28,525 nt of DNA from a virus. The notes under the pieces were generated by a model. The model saw only the letters and a program-made list of their open reading frames with translations. It was not told the DNA's origin and made no database searches. The stretch is taken from positions 1 to 28,525 of IMG/VR virus record IMGVR_UViG_3300001748_000019, one strand, 5' to 3'. Below are positions 17,738 through 26,472 of the stretch, piece after piece. The position numbers were made by a program, and so were the translations under genes. Numbering within the stretch: the stretch's first letter is position 1; each line of letters starts with the position of its first letter.

Positions 17738-19992
17738 TGAAGAGAACGGTACAGATATATGTTGCTGATGCGGATAATGTTCTGCAACGTCTCGACCTAT
17801 TCAAGGACGAGACGATTTCACTTACAGATACCATACAAGATGTAAGAGACATAGCAAAGGTATTTACTGAGTTTAGTCAGTCATTTACTGTTCCTGCATC
17901 AAAAACCAATAACAAGGTTTTTAGGCACTTCTATAATGCAGATATATCAGATGGATACGATTCAAGGCTTCTTCATAACGCTAGGATAGAGATAAATAAC
18001 ATACCATTTAAGAGGGGATTTATCACTCTTGAAGGTGTAGATATGAAGGATAATAAACCTAATTCCTACAGAATAACATTTTATGGCGAGACTGTTACTC
18101 TTAAAGATATTATAGGTGACGATAAATTAAGTAATCTTAATTTTCCTTCCTCATTAAATAAAACATATTCTGATTCAGATATATTAACTTCTTTGAAACT
18201 AGACCCTTCTTCTAACGATGTCATAACACCCTTAATCACACACACGCAGAGACTATTCTATAGTTCAACTACGCACGTAAGAAGCACTGGTAATTTGTTT
18301 TTTCATACAGGAGATGGAAGTCATCTTCACGGAGTTAGATGGGATAACCTAAAGTATGCCTTAAGAGTACATCAAATTATATTAGCTATACAATCTACAT
18401 ACGGCATAACTTTTTCTGATGACTTCTTTAACACCACAAATGAGACATATTACAACTTGTTTATGTGGCTACATAGGAAAAAAGGTTATGTAGAGAATCT
18501 AAGTGGGTTTAATGAAACTAAAATATCCACATTTGGAAGTGATACAACTACAGCAGGATGCGATGCTTTAGGTACTTTTGGAGATGCTTTTACTGAAGGA
18601 GGTGTATCTTACCCCTACTTAATAAACGCCTCTTCTGACTCAATGGACGTAAGAGAACCGATTAGGGATGAAATGAATAAGTTTCAATTAGATTTATCAA
18701 CATCGTCTTCAGTTCCATACACACTAAGAGTTACAAGGAATGGTGTAGACATTTTTAACACAAGTGAGTTAGTTGGAGATACAAGAATAACAGACAGCAG
18801 TTTGGAAGATGCAGCGGGAGCTACTGGCACGGATAACTTTTTTACTTGGGTTTATCAGCCTGGGATATATGAAGTCTATGTAACTCCTGAATCAACCATA
18901 AATATAACATTCTCTATGATAGAGTGGGATATAAGATTTGAGAGACCAACACCTGACATTAGTAAAGAATTTTGCACAGGAAGTATAGTTACAGGTGGCT
19001 CTTTTGATTTTATTATATCTCAACAGATACCAGATATGGGGGTTATAGACTTTCTTACAGGTCTATTTAAAATGTTTAATCTTACTGCATTCGTAGAATC
19101 AGATGGAACTATATACGTAGACACTTTAGATGAGTTTTATGTGGACAAGCAGTCTTCGGGTAATCCATACACAATAGACGAGTTCGTTGATTCAACTAAA
19201 AATACAGTTGATTCTGCGCTTCCATTTAGAGAGGTTAAATTCAGATATGAGGATACAGGGACGCTTCTAGCAAAACAGCACGAACAAATAGCAGGTACTG
19301 TTTGGGCTGAAGAAGAATTTAATAGAAACAAGTTTGCTAGTATTGGCTTAGCTGAGGTAAACACAAATATATCTGGAGAGATTTACACGGTAGAAGCTCC
19401 ATTTGGTCATTTAAAGTTCGAGAAGATAATCGATACAAGTGATTCAAGTCAAACCACTATTCAATGGGGATATTCTGCTGACGATAACTTTAACGAGGAT
19501 TCAGGTGATTACGATTCCTACATAGGTAAACCTGTTTTGTTTTACCCAATATTAAACCAAGCTAAAGACCCTGAAGGAGGTAGTAATGTTTCCATATCAT
19601 TTGTAGACGATATAGATACGGAAGGAGTGTTTCAAGACCACGAAGAAATAACAGTCCCTATAAATATGCCATCCAATTCTGTTTATTTTGACCCAACATC
19701 TCCAAATAACAGTAAAAACATAAACTTTAAAGCAGAGAAAAACGAATACCAAGGTAGTGAATTTGACCAAACACTATTTAAAGTTTACTATGAAACATAC
19801 ATAAAACAGATGTTTACTAAAAGTAACAGGATAATAAAGCTAAAGGCTTACTTACCCCTGCGTATTCTACTGAACTATACACTTGCAGATAAGTTTATAT
19901 ATAAAGGCAGAAAGCATCAAATAAACAGTATTACGACTAACCTTACAACAGGAGAAAGCGAAATAGAACTCTTAAACATAGTAATAGAATGA
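17737..19992 (+). CDS. Large tail tip or baseplate-like protein
   Basis: Encodes 751 residues. The N-terminal 130 residues include DTIQDVRDIAKVFTEFSQSFTVPAS (31-55), HFYNADISDGYD and INNIPFKRGFITLEGV, a start I recognise from large tail proteins of Bacteroidetes siphoviruses. The middle is rich in beta strands. GVIDFLTGLFKMFNLTAFVESDGTIYVDTLDEF (about 435-467) resembles the hub-domain fold of tail proteins that work at the tube end. The size, and the position between the previous tail protein and the tape measure, suggest a baseplate or host-recognition component. No enzymatic motif seen. Confidence 0.62.
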   Translation: MKRTVQIYVADADNVLQRLDLFKDETISLTDTIQDVRDIAKVFTEFSQSFTVPASKTNNKVFRHFYNADISDGYDSRLLHNARIEINNIPFKRGFITLEGVDMKDNKPNSYRITFYGETVTLKDIIGDDKLSNLNFPSSLNKTYSDSDILTSLKLDPSSNDVITPLITHTQRLFYSSTTHVRSTGNLFFHTGDGSHLHGVRWDNLKYALRVHQIILAIQSTYGITFSDDFFNTTNETYYNLFMWLHRKKGYVENLSGFNETKISTFGSDTTTAGCDALGTFGDAFTEGGVSYPYLINASSDSMDVREPIRDEMNKFQLDLSTSSSVPYTLRVTRNGVDIFNTSELVGDTRITDSSLEDAAGATGTDNFFTWVYQPGIYEVYVTPESTINITFSMIEWDIRFERPTPDISKEFCTGSIVTGGSFDFIISQQIPDMGVIDFLTGLFKMFNLTAFVESDGTIYVDTLDEFYVDKQSSGNPYTIDEFVDSTKNTVDSALPFREVKFRYEDTGTLLAKQHEQIAGTVWAEEEFNRNKFASIGLAEVNTNISGEIYTVEAPFGHLKFEKIIDTSDSSQTTIQWGYSADDNFNEDSGDYDSYIGKPVLFYPILNQAKDPEGGSNVSISFVDDIDTEGVFQDHEEITVPINMPSNSVYFDPTSPNNSKNINFKAEKNEYQGSEFDQTLFKVYYETYIKQMFTKSNRIIKLKAYLPLRILLNYTLADKFIYKGRKHQINSITTNLTTGESEIELLNIVIE

Positions 19993-20126
19993 TAAAACAC
20001 ATTTTAGACCTTTTAAAGTTAGATGACTATTATGGCGTGTCGCCTTACATCGACATCGCTAAAGGAAAGTATCAAGCACCTAAAACAGTAAAAGAGGCAA
20101 TTAACAAACGAAAAAGATTTAAGTAA
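19989..20126 (+). CDS. Small basic protein before the tape measure
   Basis: Encodes 45 residues, basic at the C-terminus (KTVKEAINKRKRFK). Its ATG lies in the last codons of the 17737 gene (ATGA), and its TAA overlaps the tape measure ATG (TAATG). Translation is therefore coupled on both sides, which argues for a real gene. Function unknown; it may assist tail assembly. Confidence 0.65.
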   Translation: MIKHILDLLKLDDYYGVSPYIDIAKGKYQAPKTVKEAINKRKRFK

Positions 20127-22162
20127 TGGCAAACCAAGTACAAGATATAAAGATAAGGGTAAAGGTTGATGGAGCCGGTCAAGCTTACGTTCAGATAGAC
20201 AGACTAGGAACGGGCTTTATGAGGGCTAGCACGGCAGCAAAACAAATGCAAGATGCTATAAAGAAGCAAAACCCAATCTTAAAAGGTTCTGTTGCTGATT
20301 ATGCAAGGCAAATAAAAGCACTTAAAACCGTAAGGGATAATACCGCTAAAACCGCTGCAGAGTATAGAAAACAAAGTATATCTATAGAGGAGTTACAAAA
20401 GAAGCAAAGAGCTTTGACTGTTTCTACAAATGCAGTAAACAAAGTTAATGAAGACCAAGTCTCAAACGCAGGTCTTGCAGGAGCAACTCTTACGGAACTT
20501 GGTCGTACAATATCTGATTTACCATATGGTATACAGGGTGTTGCAAACAACTTGTCTCAGTTGTCAACATTGTTTGTTACATTGGTGGCTAAATCTGATG
20601 GCGCAAAAAATGCGTTAAAACAATTAGGTGCGCAGTTATCAGGTCCATTAGGAATTATCTTATTATTTCAGGTAGCTATATCTGCAATAGACTTTTTTGC
20701 TAAAAAAGCTAGAGAAGCTAAAGCTGAATTAGATGACTTCTCAAATTCTTTTGGTCAGTCTGCAGCAAACTTAAGGGCATATCAAACTCTCCTTAACTCA
20801 ACAACAGTATCAGAAGAAAATAAATCTTATGTGGTTAAACAAATCAAGGAGGAGTTTGACGGTTTAAACGTGGAGTTGGACGAAAATAATCAATTAACTA
20901 AAGAGTCTAATAAGCTTATTGATGAAAATATATCCAAATTAAAAAAGCAGGCTGAAGCTAGGGCATTATTCGAAAGACTTGTTGAACTCAACACTGAGAA
21001 ATTAAAGATAGAGTTTGAATTAAGAAAGGCTCTTGGAGATGATTATGACAGATTTATACATAGTCTTAATGCTTCTGTTGGGGCATTAAGTGGCGCAGGG
21101 GGTGCTCTACTAAGTTTCTTAGGTGTTGATAAGATTGAAGGTTATTTGGAAGCTTTAGGTAAAACAGACGAAGAGATAGCTGATATCGTAAAAAGAATAT
21201 CTGATTTAAACCTAAATATATTCGAAGACCCAGATAGTGGTAAGGGTATGAAGGAATACTTAGACGATTTCAATAAATATATTACAAAAGAAAATGATAA
21301 ATTGAATGTCGCCATCAATCAATCTGAAATAAAGAGGCTAGAAGAGGTAAGAATGCAAAGGTCCAATGCCCTTAGGATAGAGATTGATGAAAGGAAAGCG
21401 AAGGAGAAAAAGAGATATAAGGATGGCTTGATAACTTGGGAGGAATACTTAAGTAGGAGGGCGCAAATAAACGATTTATATAATAGAAAGTTAGCTCAGA
21501 TAAACACTGAAACAGATAGAGAAATATTAGAAGCTCAAATAAAACAAATGCTAGACGGGATGAACCTTGTAGCTACTTTAGCAGATGATTTGTTGGAAGC
21601 TGAAATAACTAGGGAAGAAAGAAAAACAACTATAGCTAATAACCAACTAAAAGAGAGGCTTAAAAACGAAAAACTATCTGCACAAGAAAAGGAGGCTATA
21701 AATAATCAGATAGCAGCAAATGAAGAGGCGTTAGCAAAGAAAAGGGATAAGATAGCTGAAAAGCAGTTTAAAATAAATAAAGCTGTAAATATAGCCACCG
21801 CCCTTGCGAACACATATTTGGCAGCAACAGATGTTTTAGCTAGAGAGAAATTAGGTGTTGTAGGTAAGATATTAGCTATGACTGCCGTGATTGGAGCTGG
21901 TTTAGCTCAGGTTGCAGCTATTGCCAGAACTCAGTTTGTCCCATCTGGAATAGGTGCCGGTGGTGGTGGTGGAGCAGGCGGCGGCGCAGGTGCTACAATG
22001 CAAGCCCCAGACTTCAACGTAGTGGGGGCTACTGCACAGAGCCAATTAGCTGAGACTATAGCAGGTGCTGAGGCTAGACCTACTAGGGCTTATGTTGTTG
22101 GTAAGGATATTACTACACAGCAAGAGCTAGATAGAAATATAACCAACATAGCATCCTTCTGA
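20126..22162 (+). CDS. Tail tape measure protein
   Basis: Encodes 678 residues, mostly helical. ELGRTISDLPYGIQGVANNLSQLSTLF (124-150) is a segment I recall from tape measure proteins of Bacteroidetes phages. A hydrophobic stretch (SGPLGIILLFQVAISAIDFFA, 172-192) and another near 565-605 could insert into the host membrane during DNA entry. Long Lys/Glu-rich coiled coils occupy about 330-560. A Gly-rich hinge (GIGAGGGGGAGGGAGA) precedes the C-terminal 60 residues. The protein sets tail length; at 0.15 nm per residue the tail would be about 100 nm. It follows the chaperone and tail genes in the expected module. Confidence 0.85.
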   Translation: MANQVQDIKIRVKVDGAGQAYVQIDRLGTGFMRASTAAKQMQDAIKKQNPILKGSVADYARQIKALKTVRDNTAKTAAEYRKQSISIEELQKKQRALTVSTNAVNKVNEDQVSNAGLAGATLTELGRTISDLPYGIQGVANNLSQLSTLFVTLVAKSDGAKNALKQLGAQLSGPLGIILLFQVAISAIDFFAKKAREAKAELDDFSNSFGQSAANLRAYQTLLNSTTVSEENKSYVVKQIKEEFDGLNVELDENNQLTKESNKLIDENISKLKKQAEARALFERLVELNTEKLKIEFELRKALGDDYDRFIHSLNASVGALSGAGGALLSFLGVDKIEGYLEALGKTDEEIADIVKRISDLNLNIFEDPDSGKGMKEYLDDFNKYITKENDKLNVAINQSEIKRLEEVRMQRSNALRIEIDERKAKEKKRYKDGLITWEEYLSRRAQINDLYNRKLAQINTETDREILEAQIKQMLDGMNLVATLADDLLEAEITREERKTTIANNQLKERLKNEKLSAQEKEAINNQIAANEEALAKKRDKIAEKQFKINKAVNIATALANTYLAATDVLAREKLGVVGKILAMTAVIGAGLAQVAAIARTQFVPSGIGAGGGGGAGGGAGATMQAPDFNVVGATAQSQLAETIAGAEARPTRAYVVGKDITTQQELDRNITNIASF

Positions 22163-22197
22163 TAAGAACAAAAAGCAACTCAATAAGTTATTAATAT

Positions 22198-23724
22198 ATG
22201 GAAGAAATAAAAGTAATCGAACTAATCATCGATGAGGAGAATGAGGTTAGCGGAATAGACGCTATCTCAATCGTAGACGACCCCGCAATCCAGGAGGACT
22301 TTATTATGCTTAGTTCTCAGGAGGTAAAACTTGCAGAGGTAGACCAAGAGAAGAAAATACTTATGGGTCCAGCACTTATCCCCAACAAAAAGATATACCG
22401 CAGAAATGGAGAGGACGAATACTTTATATATTTCTCTAAAGATACCGTCAGAAAAGCCTCAGAGCTTTTCCTGACGAAAGGAAACCAAAATAATGCTACT
22501 TTGGAACACGATGGTAAGCTAGATGGCTTATCAGTAGTAGAATCTTGGATTATAGACGACACAAACCAAGATAAGTCTCGTAAATATGGCTTTGACCTAC
22601 CAAACGGCACTTGGATGGTGTCTATGAAGGTGTATGATGATGAAGTTTGGTCAGATTACGTTAAAACAGGCAAAGTAAAAGGTTTCAGCATCGAAGGACA
22701 CTTCGCAGATGCTATGGAAAGACCCCAAGAGCAACTTCCTGAGTATGGTGATGAAGAATTAGAGGCTTTATCACTCATAGAAGAGCTTACGGGTGCTTTA
22801 GACGTTGAATTACGCACATATGATGATTACCCTAAGGCTGCAAGAGAAAATGCACAGAAAGTCCTCGATTGGCGTTTACGCTATGGTCGTGATGAGGTCA
22901 AGGGAATGACTAGGGTGGGTTGGCGAAGAGCCAATCAGCTCGCTAAGGGACAAAAAATCAGCCGTTCAACGATTGCCAGGATGGCTTCCTTTAACAGACA
23001 TCGTAGAAACGCACAGATTGACCCAGACTTAAGAGGAACTCCCTGGAAAGATGCAGGGTACGTTGCTTGGCTTGGTTGGGGAGGCACTGAAGGTGTAGAA
23101 TGGGCTATTCGCAAGATGAAGCAGTTCAGAAGAGGTCAGTTTGCTTCTATGTTAATTAGTGATGATATGGCAATCATAGATGACCGCCTTGCATACTCCA
23201 CAAAAGAGCTTGCTGAGAGGGCAGCGCAAGATATTGGATGCGAAGGATACCACGAACACGAATTTGAGGGTAAAACCTGGTATATGCCGTGCAAAGAACA
23301 TAATCTAGCAGAGATAGGACCAAGAGGCGGAGTAAAAGAATCTCCTAAAGCTCCAAAATCGGACACTCCGAACCCTAGACCAAAGGGTGAGGGGTCCGCT
23401 AAAGGTGATGCGTCAGGAAAAACAGGTGCTAAGGTATCCGCGCAAGACAAGAAAGCCCTACAAAAGAAGGTGGGCGAATTTAACGACCGCTACAAAGAAA
23501 AATTAGGGTATGGGGTAACCGTTGGAATGTTATCTTCAGTGTTTCAGAGAGGTTTAGGGGCGTTTAACACATCCCATTCACCAAATGTTAAGTCAGCTTC
23601 GCAGTGGGCGCACGCTAGAGTTAATGCTTTTATGTATTTAGTCAAAAATGGAAGACCTGAGAACGCTAAATACACTACAGATTACGATTTATTACCTAAA
23701 AAACACCCTAAAGCACCAAAATGA
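22198..23724 (+). CDS. XkdF-like head maturation protease fused to further phage domains
   Basis: Encodes 508 residues. Residues about 55-170 fit the XkdF-type phage serine protease: GPALIPNKKIYRR, LEHDGKLDGLSVVESWII with His104, GTWMVSMKV, and KGFSIEG with Ser164 as candidate nucleophile. Residues 207-312 (DDYPKAARENAQKVLDWR...RVGWRRANQLAKG...WLGWGGTEGVEWA) are a helical domain often seen beside phage proteases and portals. Residues 347-370 contain the short GCEGYHEHEFEGKTWYMPC segment. The C-terminus (435-508, RGLGAFNTSHSP...QWAHARVNAFMYL) fits DUF5824. It probably processes scaffold and capsid proteins during head maturation; roles of the added domains are unknown. It precedes the scaffold and capsid genes. 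Confidence 0.75.
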   Translation: MEEIKVIELIIDEENEVSGIDAISIVDDPAIQEDFIMLSSQEVKLAEVDQEKKILMGPALIPNKKIYRRNGEDEYFIYFSKDTVRKASELFLTKGNQNNATLEHDGKLDGLSVVESWIIDDTNQDKSRKYGFDLPNGTWMVSMKVYDDEVWSDYVKTGKVKGFSIEGHFADAMERPQEQLPEYGDEELEALSLIEELTGALDVELRTYDDYPKAARENAQKVLDWRLRYGRDEVKGMTRVGWRRANQLAKGQKISRSTIARMASFNRHRRNAQIDPDLRGTPWKDAGYVAWLGWGGTEGVEWAIRKMKQFRRGQFASMLISDDMAIIDDRLAYSTKELAERAAQDIGCEGYHEHEFEGKTWYMPCKEHNLAEIGPRGGVKESPKAPKSDTPNPRPKGEGSAKGDASGKTGAKVSAQDKKALQKKVGEFNDRYKEKLGYGVTVGMLSSVFQRGLGAFNTSHSPNVKSASQWAHARVNAFMYLVKNGRPENAKYTTDYDLLPKKHPKAPK

Positions 23725-23864
23725 GAAAGAAGTTTGAAACACCATCATACAGTAGTCCAAGAGGCGGTAGGAGAGGCTGTTTATGCAAAGACGGAAAGAC
23801 CTACAGCAAGAAATGTTGTGATGGAACACTCAGAGCGCAGGGAATAGGTAAAACTAGAGCTTAA
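23721..23864 (+). CDS. Small cysteine-rich phage protein
   Basis: Encodes 47 residues. GCLCKDGKTYSKKCCDGTLRAQGIG (20-44) is a compact motif I recall from many small proteins and protein ends in flavobacterial phages (CLC.DG.YS..CC.G...AQGIG). The four cysteines could bind zinc or form disulfides. It overlaps the protease gene by 4 bp (ATGA). Its location among head genes suggests a virion or assembly protein; function unknown. Confidence 0.72.
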   Translation: MRKKFETPSYSSPRGGRRGCLCKDGKTYSKKCCDGTLRAQGIGKTRA

Positions 23865-23925
23865 AAATACAACAGACACATAATTATTAAGTTAAATACT
23901 TAGTTTAACCCTATTAAATTAACAT

Positions 23926-24402
23926 ATGAAAGCTAACGAAATCGTAGAGCGTTTCAAAAATATTTTGCTTAGCAATGAAGCTGAAGTAGAGCAAGCTCCT
24001 GAAGTTCAGGAAGAAAAAGCTCCTGCAGTTGAAGAGCAAGTAGAACTTTCTGAAGACGTGAAAGACATCGAAGTTGAGGCTTCTGAAGAGGTAGAGTCTA
24101 CCGAAGAAGTTGAGGCTGAATATGAGGATAAGATGGAAGAAGAGGGTATGGAAGAAAAGTATGCTACTAAAGAAGATTTAGCTAAAGCTATCGCTGAGGT
24201 TAAGGCTATGGTTGAAGAGCTTAGTTCTCAAAAAGAGGAAGAGCTTGAAGTGCCAACTGAGCTATCTTCTCAAGAGCCTGCTGTAGAGCCTATCTCTCAC
24301 AGTCCTGAAGCAGAGGTTTCTAAGAAGCCTTTGAACCTTTACGCACAAAGACGTGCAATGACTACTAAAGATATTGTATTTAACAAACTATTTAATTCAT
24401 AA
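23926..24402 (+). CDS. Probable capsid scaffolding protein
   Basis: Encodes 158 residues with very high Glu content and low complexity (residues 18-75), then a coiled-coil helix (KEDLAKAIAEVKAMVEELSSQKEEE, about 82-106). The basic, conserved-looking C-terminus is LNLYAQRRAMTTKDIVFNKLFNS. An acidic helical rod with a basic capsid-binding end, placed directly between the protease and the major capsid gene, fits a scaffolding protein removed during maturation. It lies 2 bp before the capsid gene. The call rests on composition and context. Confidence 0.65.
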   Translation: MKANEIVERFKNILLSNEAEVEQAPEVQEEKAPAVEEQVELSEDVKDIEVEASEEVESTEEVEAEYEDKMEEEGMEEKYATKEDLAKAIAEVKAMVEELSSQKEEELEVPTELSSQEPAVEPISHSPEAEVSKKPLNLYAQRRAMTTKDIVFNKLFNS

Positions 24403-24404
24403 AA

Positions 24405-25349
24405 ATGCCAACAACCACATCTATTACAACAACTTACGCTGGTGAATTTGCAGGCAAATATATCTCTGCAGCTTTATTGAGCGGTAAAACTTTGGCTGAC
24501 GGTGCAATCACTGTAAAGCCAAATGTTAAATTTAAAGAGGTAGTAAAGAAAATCTCTACAGATGCAATCGTAAAGGATGCAACTTGTGATTTCGACCCTA
24601 CATCTACACTTACACTAACTGAGCGTATCCTTCAACCAGAAGAGTTCCAAGTAAACCTTGAGCTTTGTAAGAAGGACTTCCGTTCTGATTGGGAAGCAGT
24701 ACAAATGGGATATTCTGCATTTGACCAACTTCCTTCTAACTTTGCTGATTTCTTAATCGGTCACGTAGCTGCTAAAGTAGCTGAGAAAACTGAGCAAACT
24801 ATTTGGGGTGGTGTAAACGCTACTGCAGGTGAGTTTGACGGTCTTACAGTACTTATGACTGCTGATTCTGATGTAAATGACGCAGCTAACGGTTCTGAAA
24901 CTTCCTATACATCTTCTAACATTGTTACTTTGCTTGGAAATGTTGTAGACTCTATTCCTGCTGCTGTTTACGGTAAAGAAGATTTGACAATCTATGTTCC
25001 TACTGTAGCCCTTCAGGCTTATGTACGTGCATTAGGAGGATTTGGTGCTTCTGGACTTGGTGCTGCTGGTGTTAACGCACAAGGACAGCAGTGGTACAAT
25101 ATGGGTAATGCACTTTCTTTTGAAGGTATCAAAATCCAACACGCTCCTGGAATGCCATCTGACCACATCGTTGCAGGTGAGGCTTCTAACATCTACTTCG
25201 GCACAGGTCTATTAGCTGACCACAACGAGGTTAAATTGTTAGATATGGGTGACCTAGACGGTTCTCAAAATGTAAGAGTTATTATGCGATATACTGCAGG
25301 TGTACAATATGGCATCGGTGGTGACCTTGTATTACAAACTCTAGCATAA
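24405..25349 (+). CDS. Major capsid protein
   Basis: Encodes 314 residues. Evidence: it follows the protease and scaffold genes, has a strong terminator after it, and its codon use is the most uniform in the window (repeated GCT, GGT, AAC, GTA), as expected for the most abundant virion protein. Sequence features such as LCKKDFRSDWEAVQMGYSAFDQLPSNFADFLIGHVAAKVAEKTEQTIWGG (about 87-136) fit the spine-helix region of HK97-fold capsid proteins. PSDHIVAGEASNIYFGTGLLADHNEVKLLDM fits the A-domain strands near the C-terminus. I cannot place it in a named family, but the role is well supported. Confidence 0.82.
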   Translation: MPTTTSITTTYAGEFAGKYISAALLSGKTLADGAITVKPNVKFKEVVKKISTDAIVKDATCDFDPTSTLTLTERILQPEEFQVNLELCKKDFRSDWEAVQMGYSAFDQLPSNFADFLIGHVAAKVAEKTEQTIWGGVNATAGEFDGLTVLMTADSDVNDAANGSETSYTSSNIVTLLGNVVDSIPAAVYGKEDLTIYVPTVALQAYVRALGGFGASGLGAAGVNAQGQQWYNMGNALSFEGIKIQHAPGMPSDHIVAGEASNIYFGTGLLADHNEVKLLDMGDLDGSQNVRVIMRYTAGVQYGIGGDLVLQTLA

Positions 25350-25372
25350 TAAAATAAATTGTTAAACATAGA

Positions 25373-25408
25373 AGGGTAGGTATGCCTAGAGCCTACCTGC
25401 CCTTTTTT
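25373..25408 (+). terminator. Strong terminator after the capsid gene
   Basis: AGGGTAGGTA (25373-25382) pairs with TACCTGCCCT (25394-25403) with one mismatch and is followed by a T run. It would raise capsid mRNA stability and limit read-through into the following genes. Confidence 0.85.
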
Positions 25409-25421
25409 AATACCAAATAAT

Positions 25422-26027
25422 ATGAGCTGTGATTTATCACTCGGAAGAGAAAGACCTTGCAAAGACTCCGTTGGAGGATTAAAGGCAGTTTACTTCATCA
25501 ACTACGGTCTTATTGATGCTTCTTTTGACGCAACTGACACCGATATGATTGATGGTCTAGGTACAGGGCTTAGTGCATACAGATATGACCTAAAAGGAAA
25601 CTCAAATCTTGAGCAAACAATCACTTCCTCTACCGATACAGGAGGAACATTTTTTGAGCAAGTTCTTACATTGGTACTTCCAAAACTAACAGTTAAGGAC
25701 CACAAGGAAATTAAATTGTTAACATTTGGACGACCACACATCATTGTAAAAGACAACAACGATAATTACTTTATGGTTGGTCTTGAGCACGGTGCTGATG
25801 TAACAGGGGGAACTATTAGTTCTGGTGCTGCTATGGGAGACCTAAGTGGATATACTATAACACTTTCAGGAACTGAAAGAACACCTGCTAACTTTGTTGA
25901 CGTTACTGCTGAAACAGATGCTCAGTTGACTTTAGGCGATGCAAGCACAATTACTGTAGTGCCTGGAACTGTTGCTGACGTAGACGTTGATGACGACTTA
26001 TCAGGAATACCAGGAGGTAATAACTAA
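25422..26027 (+). CDS. Probable major tail tube protein
   Basis: Encodes 201 residues. It begins MSCDLSLGRERPCKDSVGGLKAVYFINYG and contains EQTITSSTDTGGTFFEQVLTLVLPKLTVKDHKEIKLLTFGRPHIIVKDNNDNYFMVGLEHGADVTGGTISSG in overlapping beta strands. This pattern (GR..PCKDSVGGL, and later GADVTGGTI.SG) is familiar from abundant structural proteins of Bacteroidetes phages. Strand content and length fit a tail tube protein. Residues about 165-201 look like an appended surface domain, Asp-rich with low complexity (VADVDVDDDLSGIPGGNN). It is flanked by terminators on both sides, consistent with high independent expression. Confidence 0.6.
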   Translation: MSCDLSLGRERPCKDSVGGLKAVYFINYGLIDASFDATDTDMIDGLGTGLSAYRYDLKGNSNLEQTITSSTDTGGTFFEQVLTLVLPKLTVKDHKEIKLLTFGRPHIIVKDNNDNYFMVGLEHGADVTGGTISSGAAMGDLSGYTITLSGTERTPANFVDVTAETDAQLTLGDASTITVVPGTVADVDVDDDLSGIPGGNN

Positions 26028-26049
26028 TAACCACCTTCTTAAACGCAAT

Positions 26050-26077
26050 AAGCCCTGCCTCACGGTGGGGCTTTTTT
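26050..26077 (+). terminator. Terminator after the tail tube gene, joined to a motif copy
   Basis: AAGCCC (26050-26055) pairs with GGGCTT (26068-26073) around TGCCTCACGGTG and runs into TTTTTT. The partial dispersed motif TTAAACGCAATAAG (26039-26052) overlaps the ascending stem. Confidence 0.82.
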
Positions 26078-26097
26078 GTAAACAAATACTACCTCTT

Positions 26098-26114
26098 TAA
26101 GTTATATATATATG
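26098..26114 (+). promoter_or_regulatory. A/T leader shared by two late genes
   Basis: AAGTTATATATATATG occurs here and before the 14598 gene, each time ending in the start codon. Both are preceded by a TTTGTaAACAAA-type inverted repeat (26076-26088 and 14544-14556). It probably sets translation initiation or a late operator. The 22198 gene has a related leader, AAGTTATTAATATATG. Confidence 0.45.
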
Positions 26115-26471
26115 AATGTATTAGCTCCTGTTCAGACTAACCAAGAATTGAAAATAGTTCCTAGAGGTTACAGACCTTCTGGAACTGACTATACAGTTAG
26201 GCTTACTGAAGACGGCACAGGCAAAACAGAGACGCTTACAAACGTAAGTGCGGACCAAGATGGGAACTATATGGTATTTACTGTAGCATTTACAATACTC
26301 ACTAACAACTCTATGTACAACATAGAAGTAGAGAGGGATAATAAGGTAAAGTTTAGAGGAAAAATATATTGCACAGACAGGTCTAGTAAAAAGAATAAAG
26401 TTTCTCTAAACACCAACAAATACACAGAACATAGTGCATCTCCTGCAGGGCAAAAATATATAACAATTTAA
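26112..26471 (+). CDS. Small beta-rich virion-associated protein
   Basis: Encodes 119 residues with an immunoglobulin-like strand order (QELKIVPRGYRPSGTDYTVRLTEDGTGKTETLTNVSADQDGNYMVFTVAFTI, and YNIEVERDNKVKFRGKIYCTD). Such single-domain beta proteins before portal genes often decorate heads or link structural parts. No family is recognised with certainty. It has its own shared A/T leader and ends 1 bp before the portal start. Confidence 0.62.
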   Translation: MNVLAPVQTNQELKIVPRGYRPSGTDYTVRLTEDGTGKTETLTNVSADQDGNYMVFTVAFTILTNNSMYNIEVERDNKVKFRGKIYCTDRSSKKNKVSLNTNKYTEHSASPAGQKYITI

Positions 26472-26472
26472 A

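Noticed and set aside
22163-22197. Terminator between the tape measure and protease genes
   Set aside because: There is no convincing stem in the 35-bp gap; it contains only an A/T-rich leader.
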